A DNA stretch of 64,000 nucleotides from Stenotrophomonas sp. 364 (GCF_009832905.1 NZ_CP047135.1:412001-476000); one strand, 5' to 3'. Counted from the stretch's first letter, positions 38,221 through 46,863 are shown. Numbers and translations: made by a program. Notes: generated by a model not told the origin, from the sequence alone.

Positions 38221-38817
38221 ATGAGCCGAGCCCTGTCTGCCGTACGTTCCTTCGCCGGTGCCCGCAGTACGGCACCGTTGCCATCGCCCGCGCAGCTGGT
38301 GGCGTTGGGCACCGTGCTGTGCCTGTACCGGCCCGACAGCAGCGAGCTGGGCGGCTGGAAACATGCGGTGTCGGCCCATGCCTGCCAGGGCATGGACAGC
38401 GAGGGCATCCGCGAAAGCCTGTGTTTTGCCGACGCACGCGGACGCTGCTGCTGGCGCCTGTACCTGCTGCCCGACAGCGACTTCCTGGCCTGGGACCGGC
38501 TGGTGACGGCCTTCCCGGCACGCCCGGAGCCGGTCAACGATGGCGGCGTGGCCGAGCGCCTGTGGCGCCGGCTGGCCACGCGCCTGGGCGGTGAACCGTG
38601 GCGGATGTGCGCGCTGCGCCTGCATGCCAACGACGGCCAGGGGCTGTCGGCCAGCCTGGCCTCGTTGTCGGCCCTGGGGGCGACAGCAGCGCGACGGATT
38701 GCACGGGTGGAAGGCGCCGACGGTGAACTGTGGGTCGACGACTGCTGCTGCGCCACGGCGGCGCGCCAGGCGCTGGCCCCCCTTGACCGCAGTGCGCCGC
38801 CGCTGGTGCGGCTGTAA
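38221..38817 (+). CDS. Unrecognised protein of the haem-uptake locus
   Basis: A 198-residue protein without signal peptide or clear membrane helix. VLCLYRPDSSELGGWKHAV and CCWRLYLLPDSDFLAWDRL are its most conserved-looking parts, with several Cys, His and Trp residues that could touch haem. I cannot tie it to a characterised haem oxygenase or HmuS. It begins 5 bases after the receptor's stop codon and precedes the DUF6607 gene, so it shares their transcript. A role in handling haem inside the cell is plausible but inferred from position only. Confidence 0.75.
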   Translation: MSRALSAVRSFAGARSTAPLPSPAQLVALGTVLCLYRPDSSELGGWKHAVSAHACQGMDSEGIRESLCFADARGRCCWRLYLLPDSDFLAWDRLVTAFPARPEPVNDGGVAERLWRRLATRLGGEPWRMCALRLHANDGQGLSASLASLSALGATAARRIARVEGADGELWVDDCCCATAARQALAPLDRSAPPLVRL

Positions 38818-38860
38818 CCAACACGATGCGATGCAAGCCAACCTTGAAGGAACTCCTTGG

Positions 38861-39802
38861 ATGAAACACCAGATAGCCAGTGCGTGCCTGCTGCTTGCCG
38901 GCAGCGGTATGGTCCACGCCCAGCCCTCGAACCTGCAGCGCGACCACGACAGCATCGTGGCGATGAAGGGTGAATACGTGGTCGACTTCGCCTTCGACGA
39001 GACGGTGCTGCTGAAGCCGGGTTACGAGCGCGCGCCGGCCGTGCGCAGCGGCGGCAACGAGGTGGTAATCGTGGTGGAGGACAGCCCGACGCGGGTGGTC
39101 CTGCAGCACCTGCTGGTGGATCCCAAGAGCGGCCATGTGACCAAGCACTGGCGGCAGGATTGGGTGTACGAAGCACCGCACCGGTTCGAGTTCAGTGCGG
39201 ACCAGACCTGGCAAGTGCGCACCATTCCGGCCGCGGTCAATGCCGGTGCCTGGACCCAGTGCGTGTACGAAGTGAGCGATGCGCCGCGCTACTGCGGCAC
39301 GGGCACCTGGGCCTACGACAACGGGGTGGCGACGTGGACCAGCGACCTGAGCTGGCGCCCGCTGCCGCGTCGTGAATACACCCGGCGCAGCGACTACAAC
39401 GCGCTGGCGGTGGTCAACCGGCACACGCTGACGCCGAGCGGATGGACGCACGAGCAGTTCAACACCAAGATCCTGCGCAACGCCGACGGCAGCCAGCAGG
39501 AGATCGCGCGCGAGTTCGGCTTCAACGACTACACCAAAACCACCGAGGTCGACTTCAAACCGGCCTACGACTACTGGACCGCCACCGCCGGGTTCTGGGC
39601 CAAGGTGCGCCAGCGCTGGGACGGGTTCCTGGGGCAGGCCCCGGGCGTACACCTGAAGACGAAGCTGGACGGCATGGCGATGATCATCCCGCTGTTCACC
39701 CAGGCCCAGGACCTGCAGGACGGCAAGAAAGTGAAGGACGCGCAGATCGACGCGGTGTTCAAGCAATGGGTGGAAAAGGCACCGGCCGAGGCCGCCCGCT
39801 GA
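38861..39802 (+). CDS. DUF6607-family exported protein
   Basis: A 313-residue protein with a signal peptide (SACLLLAGSGMVHA), therefore periplasmic or outer-membrane-associated. RDHDSIVAMKGEYVVDFAF, HLLVDPKSGHVTKHWRQDW and FNTKILRNADG are typical of DUF6607 proteins. These often lie next to TonB-dependent haem or iron receptors, as here. No enzyme motif is seen. The ATG at 38861 follows AAGGAACTCCTTGG. Its stop codon touches the left arm of a long palindrome. Confidence 0.85.
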   Translation: MKHQIASACLLLAGSGMVHAQPSNLQRDHDSIVAMKGEYVVDFAFDETVLLKPGYERAPAVRSGGNEVVIVVEDSPTRVVLQHLLVDPKSGHVTKHWRQDWVYEAPHRFEFSADQTWQVRTIPAAVNAGAWTQCVYEVSDAPRYCGTGTWAYDNGVATWTSDLSWRPLPRREYTRRSDYNALAVVNRHTLTPSGWTHEQFNTKILRNADGSQQEIAREFGFNDYTKTTEVDFKPAYDYWTATAGFWAKVRQRWDGFLGQAPGVHLKTKLDGMAMIIPLFTQAQDLQDGKKVKDAQIDAVFKQWVEKAPAEAAR

Positions 39803-39941
39803 GCCCCCATGCCCTTTCCGGCGACTGTCCTCCGGCGTCGGCCTGCGGCCGCCACCTCCTCCTTTATTTCGCCTCCAAGGGCATGGGGGCCCTCACGCTC
39901 GCGACCGGTCCGATCGGAGACGCCAGCCGCGGCGCCTGCAC
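39803..39941. repeat. Long palindrome, family 1 (copy B), with conserved flank
   Basis: A perfect 14-bp inverted repeat (39803-39816 with 39877-39890) encloses a loop with cctcctcctttatttcgcc, matching copy A at 31612-31714 in loop but not in arms. The right flank (39886-39941) matches the left flank of copy A in reverse. Relative to that flank, the loop is inverted between the copies. It starts immediately at the stop codon of the DUF6607 gene. The remaining gap up to 40020 shows nothing else recognisable. Confidence 0.75.
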
Positions 39942-40020
39942 ACTCGGCGACCCGCGTCCCGTTGTGCTCACTCCGCGATGGCCATTGCACCAAGACGCTT
40001 CCCTCAGATGGGAGAAGAAC

Positions 40021-40054
40021 CAAAAAAGAAGCGCCCGATGGGCGCTTTTTTTTC
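40021..40054 (+). terminator. Terminator of the haem locus
   Basis: gcgccc-gat-gggcgc followed by nine T residues and preceded by an A-tract. A strong intrinsic terminator, and because of the A-tract it could also act on the minus strand. Confidence 0.88.
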
Positions 40055-40077
40055 TGGAGTGCTGTCGGCCAACCCCG

Positions 40078-40102
40078 GTAGAGCCACGCCATGCGTGACG
40101 GC
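40078..40102 (+). repeat. SMAG-type REP element
   Basis: gtagagccacgccatgcgtg followed by acggc, a single slightly degenerate copy between the terminator and the ABC permease gene. Confidence 0.65.
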
Positions 40103-40160
40103 GCCTCAACGTCAACCGACCCACGGACGGTCGCGACGCGGCCTGAGCGCCGCGCCGGCC

Positions 40161-42647
40161 TCACACCTCGCGCAGCGCCAGCGCGGGCGGGGTGTGCAGG
40201 ATCCGCCGCGTGCCCCACCAGCCGGCCAGCATGCTCAGGGCCACCCCGATCGCACCGCCGGCCAGCAGCGGTCCCCACGGCGGGCTCAGGGTCAGTTCGA
40301 ACACCTGGCGCGCCACCACGCTGCCCAGCAGCGCGGCCGCACCCACTGCCAGCAGTGCCGACAACAGCCCCAGCGCGCCGAACTCCACCAGCACCGCCCC
40401 ACGCAGCTGCGTGCGCGTGGCCCCCAGCGTGCGCAACACCGCGCTGTCGTAACGGCGCTCGCCGGCCGTGGCCTGCAGCGCGGCCAGCAGCACCAGCAGC
40501 CCGGCCAGCAGGCTGAAGCCCATCACCAGCTGCACCGCCTGGGTCACCCGGTCCACCACCTCGCGCACCCGTTGCAGGATGCCGTCGATGTCCAGCAGCG
40601 AGATGTTCGGGTAGTCGCGGGTCAGCGCGGCCAGCTGCGTGGCCTGCGCACGCGGCAGGTGGAAGGCGGTGATCAGGTTGTAGGGCGCATCGCCCACTGC
40701 GCCTTCGTTGAGCAGCAGGAAGAAGTTGACCCGGAACGAATCCCAGTCGGCCTTGCGGATGCTGGTCACGGTGAAGCTGCGTTGCTGCTCGCCCATCTGC
40801 AGGGTCACCGTGTCGCCCAGCTTCATCCCGTAGCGCTCGGCCCAGCCCTGTTCGATGGAGGCCTCCGCCGCCGTGCTGCCCACGGCCCAATAGCGACCAC
40901 TCAACAGCGTGTTGGCCGGCGGGAAATCATGCCGCCAGGAGAAGTTGACCGGGCGGTTGGCATCGTCGTCGTCGTTGCTGTTGTCCTGCCGTTCCTGCCG
41001 CTGCGGCGGCCGGTCGTTGACCGCCAGCAGGCGCCCGGTACTGAACGGTTCGATCCCCGGCGCGGCCACGCCCAGCCCCTGCAGGGTGCTCAGCACGGCG
41101 CCGCGCTGCTCGGGCTGGATGTTCATCAGGAAGTAGTTGGGCGTGTCCACCGGCAGGCGGTCGCGCCACTGCGCCAGCAGCCCCGGCCCGATCACCGACA
41201 GCAGCAACAGCGCGCACAGCGACAGTGACAGCCCCACCAGCTGCAGCACCGCCAGACCCCGGCGGCGGGTGAGGGCAGCCAGGCCCAGCTTCCAGCGACC
41301 GCGCAGGCGCGGCTGCAGGCCACGCACCAACCACAGCAGAAACGCGCCCAGCGCGCCGGCCAGGGCCGCCAGTGCCGCCAGGCCGCCGAGTACCCAGGCC
41401 GCCAGTTTCACATCGCCGGTGGCCTGTACGGTCAGCGCCACCGTGGCGGCCAGCGCGGCCAGGTAGACCAGCAGCGAGCTCGGCGGCAGGGCGGCAAAGC
41501 TGCGGTTGAGCACGCGCATCGGCGGCACCCGGCGCAGCCGCAGCAGCGGTGGCAGGCCGAAGCCGAGCAGCAGCACCAGGCCGATGCCCGCGCCACTCAG
41601 CGCCGGGGTGGCCTGCGGCAGCGGCAAGCGGTTGGGGATCAACCCGCCCAGCGCCTGCACCAGCCCGGCCTGCGCGGCCATGCCCAGGCCGATCCCGACC
41701 AGGCATGCCGGCACCGCCAGCATCACCAGCTGCAGCGCCATGGCGCTGAGGATGTCGCGCTGGCGGGCGCCCAGGCAGCGCAGGATGGCCACCTGGTCGA
41801 TCCGGCGCAGTGCAAAGCGGTTGGCCGCCAGCGCGGTAGCCACGCCGGCCAGCAGCACCGCCAGCAGCGCGGCCAGTGACAGGAAGCGGCCGGCCAGGTC
41901 GAACGCCCCGCGCACGCCGCGCTGGGTGTCGGCGATGCCGACGATGCGGTAGCCCTTGGCCTGTGGTGCCAGCCACGCGCGGAAATCGGCAATCGCCTCC
42001 GGCGCGCCGGCGAACATCATCCGGTACGAGGCGCGGCTGCCGGGGCCGAGCAGGCCGGCCGCGTCGACGTCGGCGCGGTTGACCAGCAACGGCGGGGAGA
42101 GCTGCATCAGCTCGCCGGAGGTATCCGGTTCGGCCTGCAGCACGCGGGTGACGGTGAGGCTGCCCGCGCCGAACTCCAGCGCGTCGCCCACCTTCAGGCC
42201 CAGCGCCTGCATCAACCGCGGATCGGCGTAGGCCTGCCCGGCGGGCGGCGCGCCGGCCGGTTCGGACGTGCTGCCCTGCAGGCCGCGGCTGACCAGCAGC
42301 TGCCCGCGCAGCGGATAGCCTTCGCTGACCGCCTTGATGTTGGCCATCTGGCTGGCCTCGCCATGGAACAGCACGGTGGGGAAGCTGACCATGCGGGTGC
42401 TGGCCAACCCGCGTTCGCGCGCGGCATCGGCGAAGGCCTGGGGGATGTCGTCGCGGGCGTTCAGGCCCAGGTCGCCGCCCAGCATTTCCGCCGCGCTGCC
42501 GGTCAGCGCGAGCGTGACCCGGTTGACCAGCGTACCCACTGCGGTCATCACCGCCACGCCGAGCACCAGCGCAGCGAAGACGGTGAGCAGGTCTCCGGCA
42601 AGGAATTCGCGGCGCAGGGCGCGCGCGGCATGTTTGACCACGTTCAT
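40161..42647 (-). CDS. ABC transporter permease with two FtsX domains (YbbP-like)
   Basis: An 828-residue inner-membrane protein. An N-terminal helix and a MacB-type periplasmic domain are followed by a four-helix FtsX module near 255-460, a second periplasmic domain, and a final FtsX module near 700-820. This is the YbbP layout. Such exporters are thought to extract lipids or lipophilic molecules from the membrane; the cargo is unknown. The start ATG overlaps the stop of the ATPase gene by four bases. Divergent tesA completes the tesA-ybbA-ybbP grouping known from E. coli. Confidence 0.92.
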   Translation of the reverse strand: MNVVKHAARALRREFLAGDLLTVFAALVLGVAVMTAVGTLVNRVTLALTGSAAEMLGGDLGLNARDDIPQAFADAARERGLASTRMVSFPTVLFHGEASQMANIKAVSEGYPLRGQLLVSRGLQGSTSEPAGAPPAGQAYADPRLMQALGLKVGDALEFGAGSLTVTRVLQAEPDTSGELMQLSPPLLVNRADVDAAGLLGPGSRASYRMMFAGAPEAIADFRAWLAPQAKGYRIVGIADTQRGVRGAFDLAGRFLSLAALLAVLLAGVATALAANRFALRRIDQVAILRCLGARQRDILSAMALQLVMLAVPACLVGIGLGMAAQAGLVQALGGLIPNRLPLPQATPALSGAGIGLVLLLGFGLPPLLRLRRVPPMRVLNRSFAALPPSSLLVYLAALAATVALTVQATGDVKLAAWVLGGLAALAALAGALGAFLLWLVRGLQPRLRGRWKLGLAALTRRRGLAVLQLVGLSLSLCALLLLSVIGPGLLAQWRDRLPVDTPNYFLMNIQPEQRGAVLSTLQGLGVAAPGIEPFSTGRLLAVNDRPPQRQERQDNSNDDDDANRPVNFSWRHDFPPANTLLSGRYWAVGSTAAEASIEQGWAERYGMKLGDTVTLQMGEQQRSFTVTSIRKADWDSFRVNFFLLLNEGAVGDAPYNLITAFHLPRAQATQLAALTRDYPNISLLDIDGILQRVREVVDRVTQAVQLVMGFSLLAGLLVLLAALQATAGERRYDSAVLRTLGATRTQLRGAVLVEFGALGLLSALLAVGAAALLGSVVARQVFELTLSPPWGPLLAGGAIGVALSMLAGWWGTRRILHTPPALALREV

Positions 42648-43354
42648 GCGGATACGCCGGCCGCGTTGTCCACCAGGCGCCCGCCATCGAGCCGGTAGAT
42701 GCGCTGGCAGCGCTGGGCCAGGCGCAGGTCATGGGTGACCAGCACCAGGGTGGTGTCGCTGGTGGCATTGAGGGCGAACAGCAGGTCGCTGATCTGCTGG
42801 CCGGTGGCCTGGTCCAGGCTGCCGGTGGGCTCATCGGCAAAAAGGATGCGCGGCCTGGCCACGAATGCCCGGGCCAGCGCCACGCGCTGCTGCTCGCCGC
42901 CGGACAGCTGGCGCGGATAGTGGCGGGCGCGATGGGTCAGGCCCACCTGCGCCAGGACCTCGCGCACCCGCGCAGGATCTTCGCGCCCGGCCAGCTCCAG
43001 CGGCAGTGCGATGTTTTCTTCGGCGGTCAGCGCCGGCAGCAGGTGGAAGCTCTGGAACACAAAGCCCACTTCGCGGGCGCGCAACTGCGCGCGGTCTTCC
43101 TCGTCCAGGGCATTGAGGTCCGACCCGGCCAGCGTGACCCGCCCGCGGCTGGGCAGGTCCAGCCCAGCCAGCAGGCCGAGCAGGGTGGTCTTGCCGGAAC
43201 CTGAAGCGCCGACGATGGCGATGCTCTCGCCTTCATGGACGGTCATGCCAATGTTGTCCAGTATGTGGACTTCACCCTCCGGGCCACGCGCGGATTTGCC
43301 CACGTCGTGGGCGGCGATGGCGACGGACGCGCTGCGGGGGGACAGGCTGTCGAT
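42644..43354 (-). CDS. ABC transporter ATP-binding protein (YbbA-like)
   Basis: The ATPase of the FtsX-type exporter. Walker A is [12 protein letters not shown], the Q loop [12 protein letters not shown], the signature [14 protein letters not shown], Walker [13 protein letters not shown], and the switch His lies in LVTHDL. The stop codon overlaps the permease start. The N-terminus is unclear: the coding sequence must begin before [12 protein letters not shown], yet no ATG, GTG or TTG is suitably placed. An ATC at 43354 follows GGAG with a seven-base spacer, and a CTG at 43345 is the alternative; the GTG at 43303 would remove conserved residues. Confidence 0.88.
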   Translation of the reverse strand: MDSLSPRSASVAIAAHDVGKSARGPEGEVHILDNIGMTVHEGESIAIVGASGSGKTTLLGLLAGLDLPSRGRVTLAGSDLNALDEEDRAQLRAREVGFVFQSFHLLPALTAEENIALPLELAGREDPARVREVLAQVGLTHRARHYPRQLSGGEQQRVALARAFVARPRILFADEPTGSLDQATGQQISDLLFALNATSDTTLVLVTHDLRLAQRCQRIYRLDGGRLVDNAAGVSA

Positions 43355-43366
43355 GAGGATTCTCCA

Positions 43367-44017
43367 ATGTACCGAGCGATGTGGAAGGGCCGCACGGCCC
43401 TGATGGTCTGGATGCTGGCAGCATTGCTGCTGGCGCCGTTGCTGGCGTGTGCCAAAGGTGCCGCCCCCGCCAACGCGGTGCTGGTGGTCGGTGACAGCCT
43501 CAGTGCTGCCCACAATATCCCGGCCGAATCCGGCTGGGTGAACCTGCTTCAGCAGCGGGTCAAACAACAGGTGAAGCCGGCCCCGGCGATCATCAACGCC
43601 AGCATCAGCGGCGAGACCACCGCCGGCGCGCTCACCCGTCTGCCGGGCCTGCTGACCAAGCACCGCCCGGCGGTGGTGGTGATCGAGCTCGGTGGCAATG
43701 ACGCGCTGCGCGGGCTGACCCCGGTACAGCTGCGCGGCAACCTGGAAAAGATGATCGTAGCCAGCCAGACCGCCGGCGCGAAGGTGCTGCTGCTGGGCAT
43801 CGACGTGCCGCCCAACTACGGCCCGGCCTACCGCCAGCGGCTCAAGGACGTGTACGCCGGGCTGGCCAGCCAGTACAAGGTGCCGCTGCTGCCGTTCCTG
43901 CTGGACGGGGTGGCGCTGCAGCCCGGGTTGATGCAGGCCGACGGCCTGCACCCCACCGCGAAGGCCCAGCCCCGGGTGCTGGACAACGTCTGGCCGCACC
44001 TCAAACCCCTGCTGTGA
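43367..44017 (+). CDS. tesA: Arylesterase/lysophospholipase TesA (SGNH hydrolase)
   Basis: A 216-residue periplasmic esterase and thioesterase. A signal peptide (MVWMLAALLLAPLLACA) precedes the SGNH blocks: VVGDSLSAAHNI (nucleophile Ser), NASISGETT, VIELGGNDALRG (Gly and Asn of the oxyanion hole), and DGLHPTAKAQ (Asp and His). The ATG at 43367 follows GAGG. It is divergent from the ABC exporter genes, and its start codon region overlaps the presumed ribosome-binding site of the ATPase gene, so the promoters must lie within each other's coding sequence. Confidence 0.94.
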   Translation: MYRAMWKGRTALMVWMLAALLLAPLLACAKGAAPANAVLVVGDSLSAAHNIPAESGWVNLLQQRVKQQVKPAPAIINASISGETTAGALTRLPGLLTKHRPAVVVIELGGNDALRGLTPVQLRGNLEKMIVASQTAGAKVLLLGIDVPPNYGPAYRQRLKDVYAGLASQYKVPLLPFLLDGVALQPGLMQADGLHPTAKAQPRVLDNVWPHLKPLL

Positions 44018-44106
44018 CAAGGCGTCATTCCCTGGCGTGAGCGGCTTCACGCCACCTCCACCGCCGATGCGGCATGTTTCACAAAGCTGAAGAAAGAGGG
44101 AATCCC

Positions 44107-44820
44107 ATGCGTCAGACAAAGGAGACCTCCGGCCTGGTGCTGGTGGTCGAGGACAACCGCAATATTTCCGAGATGATCGGTGAGTATCTGGAAGGCCGCG
44201 GGTTCGAAGTCGACTATGCCCAGGACGGGCTGGACGGCTATCGCCTTGCAGCGGAGAACAGTTATGACGTGGTGGTGCTGGACCTGATGCTGCCGCGCCT
44301 GGACGGTATTGAAGTCTGCCGCCGGCTGCGCAACGACGCCCGCAAGTCGACCCCGGTGCTGATGCTGACCGCGCGCGACACGCTGGACGACAAGCTGACC
44401 GGGTTGGGCTTCGGCGCCGACGATTACCTGACCAAGCCGTTCGCGATCCAGGAACTGGAAGCGCGCCTGCGTGCCCTGATCCGTCGCGAACGTCGCCAGG
44501 TGGGCTCGGAAGTGCTCAAGGTGGCCGACCTGGTGCTGGACCCGGTGAGCATGCGGGCCACCCGTGCCGGCACCGAGCTGCAGCTGTCGCCGATCGGCCT
44601 GCGCCTGTTGACGATCCTCATGCGCGAATCGCCGCGTGTGGTGACCCGCCAGGAAATCGAGCGCGAGATCTGGGGCAATGGCCTGCCGGACTCGGACACC
44701 CTGCGCAGCCATCTGTACAACCTGCGCAAGATCATCGACAAGCCGTTCGACCGTCCGTTGCTGCATACCGTGCAGAGCGCCGGTTACCGCATCGCCGACA
44801 TCGCCCAGCCGATGAGCTGA
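44107..44820 (+). CDS. OmpR-family response regulator (RaxR/ColR-like)
   Basis: A 237-residue regulator with receiver and winged-helix domains. E15-D16, D59 (VVVLDLMLPR) and the lysine in YLTKPFAI form the phosphorylation site. The output domain ends RSHLYNLRKIIDKPFD and SAGYRIADI. The sequence is close to regulators I know from Xanthomonas under names such as RaxR/ColR, though the symbol cannot be fixed from one sequence. ATG 44107 follows a GAGGGAA ribosome-binding site. The kinase gene follows after a terminator-like hairpin, so the pair is adjacent but may be transcribed separately. Confidence 0.94.
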   Translation: MRQTKETSGLVLVVEDNRNISEMIGEYLEGRGFEVDYAQDGLDGYRLAAENSYDVVVLDLMLPRLDGIEVCRRLRNDARKSTPVLMLTARDTLDDKLTGLGFGADDYLTKPFAIQELEARLRALIRRERRQVGSEVLKVADLVLDPVSMRATRAGTELQLSPIGLRLLTILMRESPRVVTRQEIEREIWGNGLPDSDTLRSHLYNLRKIIDKPFDRPLLHTVQSAGYRIADIAQPMS

Positions 44821-44882
44821 TGCCCATCGCAGTGGCTGGCGCATGACCGCAGGGGCCGTGACCGGCCCCCTATCGAGACAAC

Positions 44883-44911
44883 GACCCGCGCGTTTGCGGG
44901 TCGCTGTCGTT
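44883..44911 (+). terminator. Terminator after the response regulator
   Basis: gacccgc-gcgttt-gcgggtc with a short T-rich tail (gctgtcgttt). A second GC-rich hairpin (ggggcc/ggcccc) precedes it at about 44852-44870. Confidence 0.65.
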
Positions 44912-44942
44912 TCTTGCACGACGGAATCACGACGCGCTTCCC

Positions 44943-44948
44943 TATAAT
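44943..44948 (+). promoter_or_regulatory. -10 box for the sensor kinase gene
   Basis: A perfect TATAAT 26 bases upstream of the kinase ATG. The -35 region is weak (TTGCAC lies 23 bases upstream, too far). It supports separate transcription of the kinase. Confidence 0.5.
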
Positions 44949-44974
44949 CGCGTCGAACCGCCCTGGACCCCGTA

Positions 44975-46246
44975 ATGCCGCACGGTCTGCCGCGCAAGAT
45001 ACGCATCGTCTTCATTCTCCAAGCCGTGCTGGCCAGCCTGGGCATCCTGCTGGGTGCGTGGCTGGTATCGCTGGTGATCAAGCACAGCCTGGTCAGCAGC
45101 GCGCTGAAGGAAGAGGCGGCCTACTATTGGCAGCTCTACGACGCCTCGCCGATGCAGCCGCCGCCGAACACGCAGAACATCCGCGGCTACCTGCTGGAGA
45201 CCGGGCGTTCGCCCTTGAGCCTGCCGGCCAACCTCCGCGCGCTGCCGCCGGGGTTCCACGAACTGAAGGCCGACGATCAGCTGGTGCTGGTGGACGTGCG
45301 CCCGGAAGGGCGGCTGTACCTGGTGTTCCTGCGCTCGCGTGCGGAGATGCTGGCCTTCTGGTTCGGGATCGTGCCGGTGCTGCTGACGTTGCTGGCGGTG
45401 TACGGCGCGTCGTGGGTGACCTACCGGGCCTCCAAGCGGCTGGTGTCGCCGGTGAACTGGCTGGCGCGGCGCGTGTCGCGCTGGGATCCGGGCCACCCGG
45501 AAGCGGCGGATCTGGCGCCGGACAAGTTGCCGGCGGACATGCAGGGCGAAACGCGCCAGCTGGCCGCGGCCCTGCATTCGCTGGCCACGCGGGTCACCGC
45601 GCACGTGGCACGCGAGCGCAACTTCACCCGGGATGCCAGCCATGAGCTGCGCACGCCGTTGACGGTGATCCGGGTGGCCAGTGATATCGCGCTGGGCGAC
45701 CAGGAGCTGACGCCGCGCCTGCGCCGCGGGCTCAACCGCATCCAGCGCGCGGGCCGCGACATGGAGGCGGTGATCGACGCCTTCCTGATCCTGGCCCGCG
45801 AGGCGGACGTGGAGCCGCAGGTGGAACTGTTCGACGTCAACGAGATCGTGCGCTACGAGGTGGACAACGCGCGCGAGCTGATGGTGGGACGACCGGTGGA
45901 GATTTTCCTGCACAGTGCCGGCCCGGTGCAGTTGCACGCGCCGCCGCGGGTGCTGCAGGTGGTGGTGAGCAATCTGTTGCGCAACGCCTGCAGTTACACC
46001 GACGAGGGGCGCATCGATGTGGATGTGCTGGACGATCGGGTGGTGGTGCGCGATACCGGGATCGGGATGTCGGCCGAGGCGTTGGGGCGGGCGTTCGAGC
46101 CGTTCTACCGGGCCGAGCCGACGCGGCCGCAAGGCACGGGGCTGGGGCTGTCGATCGTGCGCCGGTTGTGCGACCGGTTCGGGTGGAAGGTGACGCTGGA
46201 CAGCCAGCCGGGGCAGGGTACGCAGGCGGCGGTGTTGTACCGGTAG
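44975..46246 (+). CDS. Two-component sensor histidine kinase
   Basis: A 423-residue membrane kinase, partner of the regulator just upstream. Helices at about 9-36 and 126-148 enclose a periplasmic sensor of about 90 residues. The dimerisation domain carries H223 in FTRDASHELRTP. The ATPase domain has NLLRNACSYT (N box), VVVRDTGIGM (DxGxG), FEPFYRAE (F box) and GTGLGLSIV, all intact. The periplasmic part, with QNIRGYLLETGRSPLSLP, resembles sensors of the RaxH type, but the ligand is unknown. Confidence 0.93.
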   Translation: MPHGLPRKIRIVFILQAVLASLGILLGAWLVSLVIKHSLVSSALKEEAAYYWQLYDASPMQPPPNTQNIRGYLLETGRSPLSLPANLRALPPGFHELKADDQLVLVDVRPEGRLYLVFLRSRAEMLAFWFGIVPVLLTLLAVYGASWVTYRASKRLVSPVNWLARRVSRWDPGHPEAADLAPDKLPADMQGETRQLAAALHSLATRVTAHVARERNFTRDASHELRTPLTVIRVASDIALGDQELTPRLRRGLNRIQRAGRDMEAVIDAFLILAREADVEPQVELFDVNEIVRYEVDNARELMVGRPVEIFLHSAGPVQLHAPPRVLQVVVSNLLRNACSYTDEGRIDVDVLDDRVVVRDTGIGMSAEALGRAFEPFYRAEPTRPQGTGLGLSIVRRLCDRFGWKVTLDSQPGQGTQAAVLYR

Positions 46247-46320
46247 GTGTTTGGGGTGCGACCTTTTACGTTTGCGGCAACAGCAACAGCAACAGCATTG
46301 CGTTTGTGATTCCAGCTGTT

Positions 46321-46426
46321 GGGTCGGCGAGGGTGGGTTTGCAGGACACGCTGCAAGTACATCCCTGTAAGCTCCGTCGCCGCATCCATGCGGCTCAGGG
46401 TCCTGCAAACCCACCCTCGCCGACCC
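46321..46426. repeat. Long palindrome, family 2 (copy C)
   Basis: A perfect 27-bp inverted repeat (46321-46347 with 46400-46426) around a 52-base loop. The loop holds two small hairpins, taca-tccc-tgta and gccgca-tcca-tgcggc. The same two-hairpin loop with different stem bases recurs, inverted, in copy D at 46731. Just upstream (46278-46296) is a short run of the hexamer caacag. Confidence 0.8.
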
Positions 46427-46461
46427 TCGACAGTGGGTCGGTGCGCATGGGGAGGGCAGGA

Positions 46462-46486
46462 GCAACCGAGCATGGCTCGGCTTTAC
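46462..46486 (-). repeat. SMAG-type REP element
   Basis: On the minus strand gtaaagccgagccatgctcg followed by gttgc; 36 bases beyond palindrome C. Confidence 0.65.
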
Positions 46487-46546
46487 CGGTGTTGTTCCGG
46501 TGGCATCTTTTTCGCGTGTTGATCATTGCCGCGCCGCGCGCGGCCA

Positions 46547-46568
46547 GCGGACCAACGGTCCGCTCTAC
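46547..46568 (-). repeat. SMAG-type REP element
   Basis: Minus-strand gtagagcggaccgttggtcc followed by gc. Confidence 0.65.
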
Positions 46569-46662
46569 CGGTCCAGGCAGCGAACCAACGACGGGTGTGT
46601 TTCCGGATGGCTCCCCACAAACGCGTTTCGCGGATCGTTTCCGACAACGCACACCCGCCGTG

Positions 46663-46689
46663 GTAGGTGCCGACCGTTGGTCGGCACGC
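46663..46689 (+). repeat. SMAG-type REP element
   Basis: gtaggtgccgaccgttggtc followed by ggcacgc. The bases between this and the preceding copies show nothing else I can name. Confidence 0.65.
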
Positions 46690-46730
46690 TCTTCCTCTTT
46701 TCTCCAACGCGCCGACCTACTGTCGCGGGT

Positions 46731-46829
46731 CGGGGTGGGTGAGATGGCGGGACCGTTGGGCGCCATGGATGGCGCTCACGAGCCTCCATGGATGGATTTA
46801 CGGCGTGTCCCGCCATCTCACCCACCCCG
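46731..46829. repeat. Long palindrome, family 2 (copy D)
   Basis: A perfect 23-bp inverted repeat (46731-46753 with 46807-46829) around a 53-base loop. Read on the minus strand, the loop aligns with that of copy C and contains the hairpins tcca-tcca-tgga and gcgcca-tcca-tggcgc. The arms are unrelated to those of copy C. It lies 35 bases from the stop codon of the SGNH hydrolase gene. Confidence 0.8.
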
Positions 46830-46863
46830 GCCAGCCCTCAGCGAACCGGATTCAGCCGTTGCT

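Noticed and set aside
44034..44053. Hairpin (ggcgtga/tcacgcc) after tesA as a terminator
   Set aside because: It has no T-tract and a loose loop, so I do not list it.
46395..46766. Short open frames crossing the long palindromes and REPs
   Set aside because: They encode palindrome sequence in either direction and no conserved protein features.
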